A stretch of DNA of 64,000 nucleotides from Aquirufa ecclesiirivi (GTDB lineage: Bacteria; Bacteroidota; Bacteroidia; Cytophagales; Spirosomataceae). This document shows, in pieces, positions 35,491-43,252 of the stretch. The DNA is taken from positions 1 to 64,000 of the forward strand of contig NZ_JAANOP010000006.1 in NCBI RefSeq assembly GCF_011250515.1, read 5' to 3'. Below the pieces are notes generated by a model. It was not told the origin of the DNA, ran no database searches, and worked only from the letters and a program-made list of their open reading frames with translations. The stretch's first letter is position 1. Each line of letters begins with the position of its first letter. Position numbers and translations under genes: made by a program.

Positions 35491-36832
35491 AAGCCACATG
35501 CTTATTTTCTAAAGTCAAAATGCACAGCCCCTCCGTCTTATCTGTCACCTTGTTGCGGTTATCAATCCGATGCCCCATCACCCAAACCACAGAACCTTTA
35601 CTCAAGACCAATTGAACATTTTTCTTCAAATTCAACGGCACTTTTTTATCGGTTAAAAAATCAGAAATTAATTTCTTTTGATTCATACCCAAAGGACAAA
35701 ACCAATCTCCTTCCTGGTATTTTCTGATTTCTAGTGGGAAATGCAAGGTCTCTGCATCTAAACAGGCCACGTGGGAACCTGTAGGAGGAGTGAATCCTTT
35801 TTCATTTTCTCCAAAATCAATGTGCAAAATCTGATGTCCTAAATCTACTTCCTCTGCTTCCTCATCCACTAGGATAGGTTTAAATTCAGATTGATCCTTT
35901 GGACTAATTACCCATTGTTGCCGATCAATATTCAAGATATGACTAGGTGATTCAAAAATTTTACCAATTTGTAGATCACCAGCTGCTAAAATATGCCCCA
36001 TGGCATCTGCCGTAAAATGATAAGCCAATAAAAGCTGCTGGCGCATCACTATCTCTTTCTCAACTAAACTCTGTTCACTTAATTGTATAAATAGGTTTCC
36101 TTGTGCGTCAGATTTACAACGTTCTTGTTTCCATATTTGAAATTCAGCTTGCATCCATTTTTCAATGGAAGCGATGTTGGCACTACTTTGAGCCACACTT
36201 TGCTCAAAATGGGGGTTTAATTCGATGAACTTTGGAATAATCTCATGCCGAATAAAATTCCTTTGATATTTCGTAGAAACATTAGAAGAATCTTCTCGCC
36301 AAGCCAATTTGTGACTAACTACAAAATCAAATATTTGCTCCTGATTTGCAAAAGCCATCGGGCGAATGATGTACCCATTTTTAACAGGTATCCCATGAAA
36401 GCCAGCTAGACCACTCCCTCTACTCAAATTCATTAATACAGTTTCTGCACTATCCATCTGATGATGTGCAGTAGCTATAAAATCATAGCCCTCCCTTTGT
36501 CGAATCTCCTCAAACCAATCATATCTCAATATTCTGGCAGCCATCTGTGTAGAAAGTTTCTCTTTCTCAGCAAAAGCTTTTGTATCAAAACAAATAGTAT
36601 AGTAAGGAACTTTTAAGGTCTTGGCCATTTTTTTGACAAATACCTCATCCGCCAACGATTCTTCACCCCGCAAACTGAAGTTGACATGCGCTATCCCAAA
36701 ATTAAATTTGGCCAACGAAAATAGTTTGGACATGATCATGGAGTCTATCCCGCCACTGACAGCCAACAATATTTTTTGATCGGCTTGGAATAAATTCTCT
36801 TTTCGGACAAATTGGATGAAATCTTCCAGCAT
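35486..36832 (-). CDS. tilS: tRNA(Ile)-lysidine synthetase
   Basis: This 448-aa enzyme converts C34 of tRNA-Ile(CAU) to lysidine, so that the tRNA reads AUA. The N-terminal PP-loop motif is AVSGGIDSM; ATAHHQMDSAET and the RRN-type segment KYQRNFIRHEI follow. A C-terminal TilS domain ends the protein. The last codons (Val-Ala-Ser-stop) are formed by sequence matching the neighbouring palindromic repeat (GTGGCTTC), so the repeat appears to have supplied the present stop codon. It is divergent from the OstA-like gene. Confidence 0.93.
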   Translation of the reverse strand: MLEDFIQFVRKENLFQADQKILLAVSGGIDSMIMSKLFSLAKFNFGIAHVNFSLRGEESLADEVFVKKMAKTLKVPYYTICFDTKAFAEKEKLSTQMAARILRYDWFEEIRQREGYDFIATAHHQMDSAETVLMNLSRGSGLAGFHGIPVKNGYIIRPMAFANQEQIFDFVVSHKLAWREDSSNVSTKYQRNFIRHEIIPKFIELNPHFEQSVAQSSANIASIEKWMQAEFQIWKQERCKSDAQGNLFIQLSEQSLVEKEIVMRQQLLLAYHFTADAMGHILAAGDLQIGKIFESPSHILNIDRQQWVISPKDQSEFKPILVDEEAEEVDLGHQILHIDFGENEKGFTPPTGSHVACLDAETLHFPLEIRKYQEGDWFCPLGMNQKKLISDFLTDKKVPLNLKKNVQLVLSKGSVVWVMGHRIDNRNKVTDKTEGLCILTLENKHVAS

Positions 36833-36884
36833 AAAAATGGTAAATTGCGTGATAAAGCCACGAAATTAACGATTCGCTTTCAAG

Positions 36885-38429
36885 ATGCGCTATAAATCGC
36901 CTATTTTCCTATTTATTCTACTTCTTTTACCTGTCTTAGCTTGGAGCCAAAGTCAAGTTCAAGTCATTTACGCGGATAGCCTTAACGGTATACAAGTAGA
37001 ATCTTCCATAATTAAAAAATTGATTGGGAAGGTGGTTCTTAGACAAGGTACAACGACCCTAACTTGTGATCAAGCCATTCTTAACAGTACCACCAATAAT
37101 GTAGAGGCATACGGTCACGTGAAAATTATCCAAGCAGATACGGTGACCATCACAGGTGATTCAGCCTTGTATAATGGTGACCTCCGACAAGCCTATATGT
37201 TGGGACGCGTGAAATTAGATGACCATACCATTATTCTGAATACCAATAAGTTGGATTATGACATGAATACCAAAATGGCCGTCTATCATACTGGAGCCAG
37301 AATTTTGGATAAGAAAACCACGCTTACCAGTAAAGAAGGGTTTTATAATACGGTGACCAAAAACTTTTTGTTCAAAGAAAAAGTACGTGTGCTTGATAAA
37401 GAGGGTGGAGCCCTTAAAGCAGATTCCTTGCGCTATAATACAGCTTCCAAAGAGGCTTTTTTCATTTGTCCAACGGAAATTATCAATAAGAAAGATACCG
37501 TTTACACCAAATCTGGCTTTTATAATACGCAAACCAAAGTCTCCAATTTTACAGGCCGATCAACGGCCAAAATGGAAGATTATACCTTAACAGCAGATAC
37601 ATTGTTTTACGATAGCCCTACCAAGATTGGCGTGGCCAAGGGTAATGTAGAATTTTTAAGCCAGAAGGATAAAGTTGTTTTAACGGGTAAGAATGGACGA
37701 TACAACGGTAAAACAGGAATTACTCGAGTCTATGGAAATGCGTTGATGCGAAACATCATGGAAAAGGATACCTTGTATTTAACAGCCGATACCCTGGTTT
37801 CTTTTGATAATAAACAAGATTCTGTGCGCAAGTTATATGCCTACAAGCATGTGCTGATTTATAAGTCGGATTTATCCGGTCGATGCGACTCCTTGGGATA
37901 TGATATGCGAGATTCCGTGATACATTTTTATCAAAAGCCCATTATTTGGACCAATGATTCCCAATCTACCGCTGATTCAATATCCTTATTTATGGTGAAT
38001 CAAAAGCTCAAGGAAATGCGCCTACGCGGTCATTCTTTTGTGATTTCAGCAGATTCTGCTTCACATTTTAATCAGATTAAAGGTCGAAAGGTCTGGGTCT
38101 TCTTCAAGGACGATTCTAAACTTCGACGAGTCAATGTGGAAGGTAATGGTGAAAGTATTTATTATGTCATGGACGACAAAAAAGTAACCACAGGTTTGAA
38201 CCGTGTGGAGTGCAGCCGTATGAACCTGTTTTTTGATGAAAATAAAGTCAAGCGTATTACGTTTATCACCAAGCCAGAAGCGAAGTTTGTTCCACCTAAA
38301 GAATGGAATGAAGATTTACAAGTTTTAGACGGCTATCGATGGCGAATCAATGAAAAGGTTACCTATAAAAAGTTAATGGAGGCGGTGAATGCACCGGAAT
38401 TGTCCATTCCAATTGTTAAAAATCCTTAA
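36885..38429 (+). CDS. OstA-like (LptA/LptD N-domain-like) exported protein
   Basis: This 514-aa protein has a signal peptide (IFLFILLLLPVLAWSQ) and repeating beta-strand units typical of the OstA/LptA jelly-roll (DQAILNSTTNNVEAYGHVKI, GDSALYNGDLRQAYMLGRVK, TADTLFYDSPTKIGVAKGNV). In proteobacteria such domains form the periplasmic bridge that moves lipopolysaccharide to the outer membrane; this longer Bacteroidota version probably has a similar role, but that is inference. No beta-barrel LptD C-domain is present. It is divergent from tilS and followed by a small type IX cargo gene. Confidence 0.8.
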   Translation: MRYKSPIFLFILLLLPVLAWSQSQVQVIYADSLNGIQVESSIIKKLIGKVVLRQGTTTLTCDQAILNSTTNNVEAYGHVKIIQADTVTITGDSALYNGDLRQAYMLGRVKLDDHTIILNTNKLDYDMNTKMAVYHTGARILDKKTTLTSKEGFYNTVTKNFLFKEKVRVLDKEGGALKADSLRYNTASKEAFFICPTEIINKKDTVYTKSGFYNTQTKVSNFTGRSTAKMEDYTLTADTLFYDSPTKIGVAKGNVEFLSQKDKVVLTGKNGRYNGKTGITRVYGNALMRNIMEKDTLYLTADTLVSFDNKQDSVRKLYAYKHVLIYKSDLSGRCDSLGYDMRDSVIHFYQKPIIWTNDSQSTADSISLFMVNQKLKEMRLRGHSFVISADSASHFNQIKGRKVWVFFKDDSKLRRVNVEGNGESIYYVMDDKKVTTGLNRVECSRMNLFFDENKVKRITFITKPEAKFVPPKEWNEDLQVLDGYRWRINEKVTYKKLMEAVNAPELSIPIVKNP

Positions 38430-38498
38430 AATTGGGCCTTTGGTCATTCAAAATGTACCATTTGACCTATTTCCATTTTTCTAACACAATAACTGTCT

Positions 38499-38506
38499 TA
38501 TTTTTG
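38499..38506 (+). promoter_or_regulatory. -7 box upstream of the type A T9SS cargo gene
   Basis: TATTTTTG matches TAnnTTTG and lies 19 bp before the ATG at 38526. Confidence 0.35.
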
Positions 38507-38525
38507 TTTCACCTTTGTTGAAATA

Positions 38526-39131
38526 ATGAACCGTTTTTTACCTCTATTGATTTCTTGTGTACTTTTTTTACTCTTCGTAGAGAGTTCATGGAATGTTAGT
38601 GCTCAAGGTGAAAGTAAATCTCGCTCTCGTTTAGAAATGAAATCAAAGCCATATCCGGTTAGATTACCTATTTTATTAGCTAAGAGAAGTTTCAAGATTA
38701 ATCCCCAGTTACAAACCAATTTAAATATTCAGGAGAATACCTACATCAGTCAGTTTTTGAAAAATACCTACGCTCAAGCTAGCACAACCAAGTCTGCTGA
38801 ACCGATGGGTATGGATCGTAAAGTTTATGAAGAGACAGGGACCAATGATAACTATTTGTTCCAGTCGGACCGCCTAGTAGTTTCCAATTTATACCCCAAT
38901 CCGGCCAGTGATTATGCCGACATTGATTTTCAAATGCTGACATCTAACCAAGAGGTGAAAATTGTGATGTACAACATTTTAGGTCAAGAAATCAAGGAGT
39001 TGATTTTAGATAAAGATCAACGAAATGCGCGTATTTCCTTACGCGACTTCAATAGTGGGATGTATATGTATCAACTGATGATTGATGGTCGATCCATTGT
39101 TACCAAGAAGTTGATTGTCAGAAAGCAATAA
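38526..39131 (+). CDS. Small exported protein with T9SS type A sorting domain
   Basis: This 201-aa protein has a signal peptide (LLISCVLFLLFVESSWNVSAQ), a short middle region of about 90 residues with no recognisable domain, and a C-terminal type A sorting domain (NLYPNPASDYADI, YNILGQEI, GMYMYQLMIDG, TKKLIV). The tail directs export through the type IX system and probable surface anchoring. With so little between the signals, the cargo may be a structural or regulatory surface peptide; its function is unknown. It converges with htpG, with palindrome copy 2 between them. Confidence 0.85.
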   Translation: MNRFLPLLISCVLFLLFVESSWNVSAQGESKSRSRLEMKSKPYPVRLPILLAKRSFKINPQLQTNLNIQENTYISQFLKNTYAQASTTKSAEPMGMDRKVYEETGTNDNYLFQSDRLVVSNLYPNPASDYADIDFQMLTSNQEVKIVMYNILGQEIKELILDKDQRNARISLRDFNSGMYMYQLMIDGRSIVTKKLIVRKQ

Positions 39132-39157
39132 ATTCAATTTGAAATTCGTTCGTTTAA

Positions 39158-39194
39158 ACAACGTCGGCAAGGTTTCAAACCTTGACGACGTTGT
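39158..39194. repeat. Dispersed 15-3-15 palindrome (copy 2)
   Basis: Arms AACGTCGGCAAGGTT and AACCTTGACGACGTT flank TCA, with one mismatch; AC/GT extends the stem at both sides. It lies between convergent genes and may act as a two-way terminator for the sorting-domain gene and htpG. Confidence 0.8.
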
Positions 39195-39205
39195 TCAGAA
39201 CATAA

Positions 39206-41032
39206 TTAAAATCCACTCACCGTTCTCTTAATGAAAGCTGTTAAATCAGCTCCCGTAAGTAGATTTTGAGATAATAAGGCTAAATCAGCAATTTGCTTCG
39301 CTAAATTTTTCTTTTCATCTTCAGAAGGTAAATCGATCAATTTATTGATCAGTGGGTGGTTGGCATTGATGGTTATTTGATAGGTCATTGGCATATTACC
39401 AAACATACCCATTCCTCCGCCACCAGTTTTTGACATATCACTCATACGACGCATAAATTCGTTTTGCGTTACGATAGCAGGTAATTCCTCGGGCGACATG
39501 GCTTCTACCACAACTTGTTTTTGCTTGTCATTTAACGTTTCTTCGAAAATAGCTTTCACCGCGGTCTTTTGATCATCCGTCAAAATAGCCTCTAGTTGAA
39601 TACCTGTATCAATCAATTTATCAATGGAATCCGCATCCACGCGTTTCCATTGCGTCTTTTCTATTTTTGATTCCATTTGATTGATAAAGTGAGCATCAAT
39701 CATCGAATCCATTTTTAATACGGAGTAACCTTTTTGTATGGCAGATTGAATAAAGGCATCTTGTTGCTGTACGTCTGTCGTATATAAATAGACTTTTTGT
39801 CCATCTTTATCCGTTTGTAAAGCTTGTACTTCCTCAGCATATTCATCTAGTGTATAGAGCTTGTTGGTAGTCGTTTCTACTAAACAAAAATCTTTTGCCT
39901 TCTCAAAGAATTTTTCATCGGAAATCATACCATATTTGATGAATAGGCCAATATTGGCAAATTTTTCCTCGAATCCTGGTCGATCAGATTTGAATAATTC
40001 TTGCAATTTATCCGCTACTTTTTTGGTGATGTAGCTATTGATTTTCTTGACATTCGAGTCCGCTTGTAAGAAACTGCGTGATACGTTCAATGGAATATCA
40101 GGTGAATCAATAACCCCATGTAAGAGCATTAAAAACTCCGGAACAATGTCTTTGACTTCGTCGGTAATGAAAACCTGGCGACTGTACAACTGGATTTTTT
40201 CTCTTTGTAATTGGAATTCATTTTTTACTTTTGGGAAGTACAGAATACCTGTCAAATTAAATGGATAATCCACATTTAAGTGTATCCAAAACAAGGGTTT
40301 CTCTTGGAATGGATATAATTCCTCATAAAAAGAGAGGTAGTCTTCGTCGGTTAATTCGGAAGGCGATTTAGTCCAAAGTGGAGAAGGATTGTTGATGATT
40401 TTATCTTGAAATTCAATCGGGATTGGCAAGAATTTACCATATTTTTCCAAGATGCTTTTTAAACGGAATTCGTCTAAAAACTCTTCCGAATCTTCTGCAA
40501 TGTGCATGATAATGTCGGTACCTCTTTCTGCTTTTTCCGCTGAATTGATGGTATATTCAGTTGATCCATCGCAAATCCATTGAGCAGCTTCTGCGCCTTC
40601 TTGGAAAGATTTTGAGATGATTTCTACTTCAGATGCAACCATAAATGCAGAATAGAAACCTAATCCAAAATGGCCAATAATGCCTTTGTCATCCCCTTTG
40701 TCTTTGTATTTTTCGACAAATTCTGTGGCTCCAGAGAAGGCAATTTGATTGATGTATTTTTTTATTTCCTCAGCCGTCATACCAATACCATTATCTGAAA
40801 TGGTGATGGTTTTGGCTTCTTTGTCAAAACTTACTTTGACTTTCAATTCTCCTAATTCGCCATTGAATTCACCAATGGAGCTTAATCTCTTAATTTTCTG
40901 ACTAGCATCTACGGCATTGGAGACTAATTCACGAAGAAAAATTTCGTGATCCGAATAAAGGAATTTTTTGATGATCGGAAAAATGTTCTCGGTGTGAATG
41001 GAGATATTACCTGATTCTTTCATAATGTTCAT
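39206..41032 (-). CDS. htpG: Molecular chaperone HtpG (Hsp90)
   Basis: This 608-aa cytoplasmic Hsp90 has the GHKL ATPase domain first (HTENIFPIIKKFLYSDHEIF shown in part as LYSDHEIFLRELVSNA, ISDNGIGM, GHFGLGFYSAFM). The middle domain carries RVFITD-like RQVFITDEVKD and SRSFLQ, and the C-terminal dimerisation domain ends the protein. The length is normal. An ATG three codons downstream (MKESGNISIHTEN) is an equally good start. It is transcribed alone. Confidence 0.96.
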   Translation of the reverse strand: MNIMKESGNISIHTENIFPIIKKFLYSDHEIFLRELVSNAVDASQKIKRLSSIGEFNGELGELKVKVSFDKEAKTITISDNGIGMTAEEIKKYINQIAFSGATEFVEKYKDKGDDKGIIGHFGLGFYSAFMVASEVEIISKSFQEGAEAAQWICDGSTEYTINSAEKAERGTDIIMHIAEDSEEFLDEFRLKSILEKYGKFLPIPIEFQDKIINNPSPLWTKSPSELTDEDYLSFYEELYPFQEKPLFWIHLNVDYPFNLTGILYFPKVKNEFQLQREKIQLYSRQVFITDEVKDIVPEFLMLLHGVIDSPDIPLNVSRSFLQADSNVKKINSYITKKVADKLQELFKSDRPGFEEKFANIGLFIKYGMISDEKFFEKAKDFCLVETTTNKLYTLDEYAEEVQALQTDKDGQKVYLYTTDVQQQDAFIQSAIQKGYSVLKMDSMIDAHFINQMESKIEKTQWKRVDADSIDKLIDTGIQLEAILTDDQKTAVKAIFEETLNDKQKQVVVEAMSPEELPAIVTQNEFMRRMSDMSKTGGGGMGMFGNMPMTYQITINANHPLINKLIDLPSEDEKKNLAKQIADLALLSQNLLTGADLTAFIKRTVSGF

Positions 41033-41117
41033 GAGGAGTGATTAAAAATCTTTAATTTGTTGCAGAAATAACAATTTCAAGTCCAATTATAGTTGAGGTG
41101 TCATATTGTCAGGAATT

Positions 41118-42062
41118 ATGTCGAAAATAAACTTACGAAGTGAAACAGATTGTCTCAATTGTGGAAATGAGGTGACGGAACGTTACTGTTCACATTGTGG
41201 ACAAGAAAATCGAGAACCCTATGAATCTTTTTGGTCATTGCTGGTACATTTCGTCGAAGATATCACCCATTTTGATGGAGCCTTTTTTCGGACCTGCAAG
41301 ACGTTATTTTTTTCACCTGGGGCATTAACGCAGGCATATTTGGCAGGGAAAAGAAGCTCATTTATCCATCCCATACGTTTTTACTTATTTACTTCTGCCT
41401 TTTTCTTCTTGACTTTGTTTTATGTATTTCAACCATTACAGTTTAAACTGAACAAAGATTTAAAATCCATAGAAGTGGCTTCATTTCAAGTGAAAGTGGA
41501 TAAACGTGATGCCTATTTGAATTCAAGCGAAATTCAATCCTACAAAAAAACTCAATTGGCTAAGCCTGAATCTGAACGAGATTCTCCTTTGTTGCAAAAC
41601 ATCATTGTTCATTTTTTTGAGCTTCAAAAAAAGTATCCAGAAAGCAAGCAATTTTATGAAGCATTATATGATGGGGTCACCCATAAAATGTCGCAGGTCT
41701 TGTTTTTGACAATACCTATTTTAGCATTGATTTTACAATTAGTATTCATTCGCAGGAAGCATTTTTACTTCATGCACCATGGGATATTTGTATTACATGT
41801 AGCCACTAGTTGGTTTATTGTATTGTTCATAAGAAACATATTAGATATAGTACAATTATCGTTATCATGGGAATTCCTTGATGTAATAAAAAGTTTCTTA
41901 ATGCTTGCATGGATTTATTTTTATTATCAAAGCTTCAAAAACTTTTATCAATTGAAAGCAGTTAAATCTGTCGGATTGTTTTTGACTTCATTCATTGCTC
42001 AATTAATTTTAGTTTTGATCGTTTTTGTGTCTTTGGTTTTATTCTCATTTTTTAGCCTCTAA
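41118..42062 (+). CDS. DUF3667 zinc-ribbon membrane protein
   Basis: This 314-aa protein starts with a four-Cys zinc ribbon (CLNCGNEV, YCSHCGQE), followed by the DUF3667 segment (HFDGAFFRTCKTLFFSPG, YLAGKRSSFIHPIRFYLF). Five or so transmembrane helices follow over the rest. The function is unknown in the family. An open frame begins at a TTG at 41106, but the ATG at 41118 (MSKINLRSETDC) is the likelier start. It is followed 9 bp later by the PorP/SprF-type gene and is probably cotranscribed. Confidence 0.82.
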   Translation: MSKINLRSETDCLNCGNEVTERYCSHCGQENREPYESFWSLLVHFVEDITHFDGAFFRTCKTLFFSPGALTQAYLAGKRSSFIHPIRFYLFTSAFFFLTLFYVFQPLQFKLNKDLKSIEVASFQVKVDKRDAYLNSSEIQSYKKTQLAKPESERDSPLLQNIIVHFFELQKKYPESKQFYEALYDGVTHKMSQVLFLTIPILALILQLVFIRRKHFYFMHHGIFVLHVATSWFIVLFIRNILDIVQLSLSWEFLDVIKSFLMLAWIYFYYQSFKNFYQLKAVKSVGLFLTSFIAQLILVLIVFVSLVLFSFFSL

Positions 42063-42071
42063 TTATCTATC

Positions 42072-43007
42072 ATGCGTAGCATTTTGCTTGGAGTTTTGTG
42101 TATTTGTACGGTTTCATTGTGGGCACAGCAAGAATCTTTACGAATGGTCTACCCTTTTATTCCTTTGTCCATTAATCCAGCAGAAGCAGGTGGCAAAGGA
42201 GTGGCCTCTGTGACCGGTATTTTTAGAAGAAAGCCCTTATTTCAGCAAACAGGTGGGGCTTCTTCTTCCCAACAGTACTTCAGTTTTGATATGCCGATTC
42301 AACAAGAGAAATGGGGTATTGGTTTTTTGGCATATAATACGGATCAATCCTATGGTCCAATAGGAGGGGGAATAGCGGCAAATTTGGGATTTGCAGGACT
42401 GTTGGCCAAGCGATTTGTCATAGGAAAAGGGCAGGGACTACAATTGGGACTTAATCTAGGTTTGAATCAATATCCTGTTTTAGGTAGGAATGGTACTTCC
42501 GAATTTGGTGGTAGTATAGGTTTTGGTATATCCTATCAATACGATAAATTAGAATTGGGGCTGAGTCGACCAACCCAAAGTTTAAGGACTTTGGAATGGA
42601 TCAATCCTAATCCTATTTATGCTAAAATAGGCTATCAACTAGTTCCTGGGCAAGGGAATTTATTGAAATTAGGGGCCTTGATGCGACTACAATATTCGGA
42701 AACACGCTTTGATTTGAATGCGGTATTTTGGTGGCAAGAAAAATTTGGTATTGGTATTTGGTGGCAAAACACAGGTTCTGAATTTTCGAATGAGGCTCTC
42801 TTAGGAAGTGTGGAAGTACCTTTAGGTAGAAATTTTCGAGTGGGTTATGCTTATGATTTTTTAGGAAAAAACTCAGTGTATTTAAGTCCTGGAATGACCA
42901 ATACGGGAACAAGTACAACACAAACAGCGGTCTCCGCTTACCATCAGATTTTTATGCGATATGAAATTGATTTAGGGAATGGAAAAATTGCGAATTTTAG
43001 ACCCTAG
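42072..43007 (+). CDS. PorP/SprF family type IX secretion membrane protein
   Basis: This 311-aa protein has a signal peptide (GVLCICTVSLWAQ) and a C-terminal outer-membrane beta-barrel-like body rich in aromatic and glycine strands. The family signature INPAEAG near the N-terminus, GGIAANLGFAG and LELGLSRPTQ fit PorP/SprF. SprF-type members act with type B sorting-domain proteins, helping export or hold them at the surface; thus it could serve the giant proteins at the start of the window, but they are 28 kb apart and this is inference. Confidence 0.85.
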   Translation: MRSILLGVLCICTVSLWAQQESLRMVYPFIPLSINPAEAGGKGVASVTGIFRRKPLFQQTGGASSSQQYFSFDMPIQQEKWGIGFLAYNTDQSYGPIGGGIAANLGFAGLLAKRFVIGKGQGLQLGLNLGLNQYPVLGRNGTSEFGGSIGFGISYQYDKLELGLSRPTQSLRTLEWINPNPIYAKIGYQLVPGQGNLLKLGALMRLQYSETRFDLNAVFWWQEKFGIGIWWQNTGSEFSNEALLGSVEVPLGRNFRVGYAYDFLGKNSVYLSPGMTNTGTSTTQTAVSAYHQIFMRYEIDLGNGKIANFRP

Positions 43008-43115
43008 GTATTCTGCTAAATAATTTGATTATCTATAGATATAATGATAAATTTTAAAGATTTTTTTCGGGGAATACTAAACAGTGCGAAATCCTTGGAA
43101 ATTTGTGCTCCAAAC

Positions 43116-43156
43116 GGGAAAAAACCCCAATTTTTTTGGGGATAATTATAATCCCC
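43116..43156 (+). promoter_or_regulatory. Overlapping hairpins in the sucA leader
   Basis: CCCCAA (43125-43130) pairs with TTGGGG (43136-43141). The same GGGG begins GGGGAT (43138-43143), which pairs with ATCCCC (43151-43156). GGG at 43116 can also pair with the first CCCC. The hairpins exclude each other. They lie in the 245-bp gap before sucA, about 100 bp before its ATG. No T-run follows either. Confidence 0.4.
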
Positions 43157-43252
43157 TTTGTAAATTGCGAAGATTTTTTAGACTAGAATAAATAAATTTT
43201 AACCAATCAATAACGTTTGAAACTTTTCTGGATTTAGGCCAGATTTTACATT

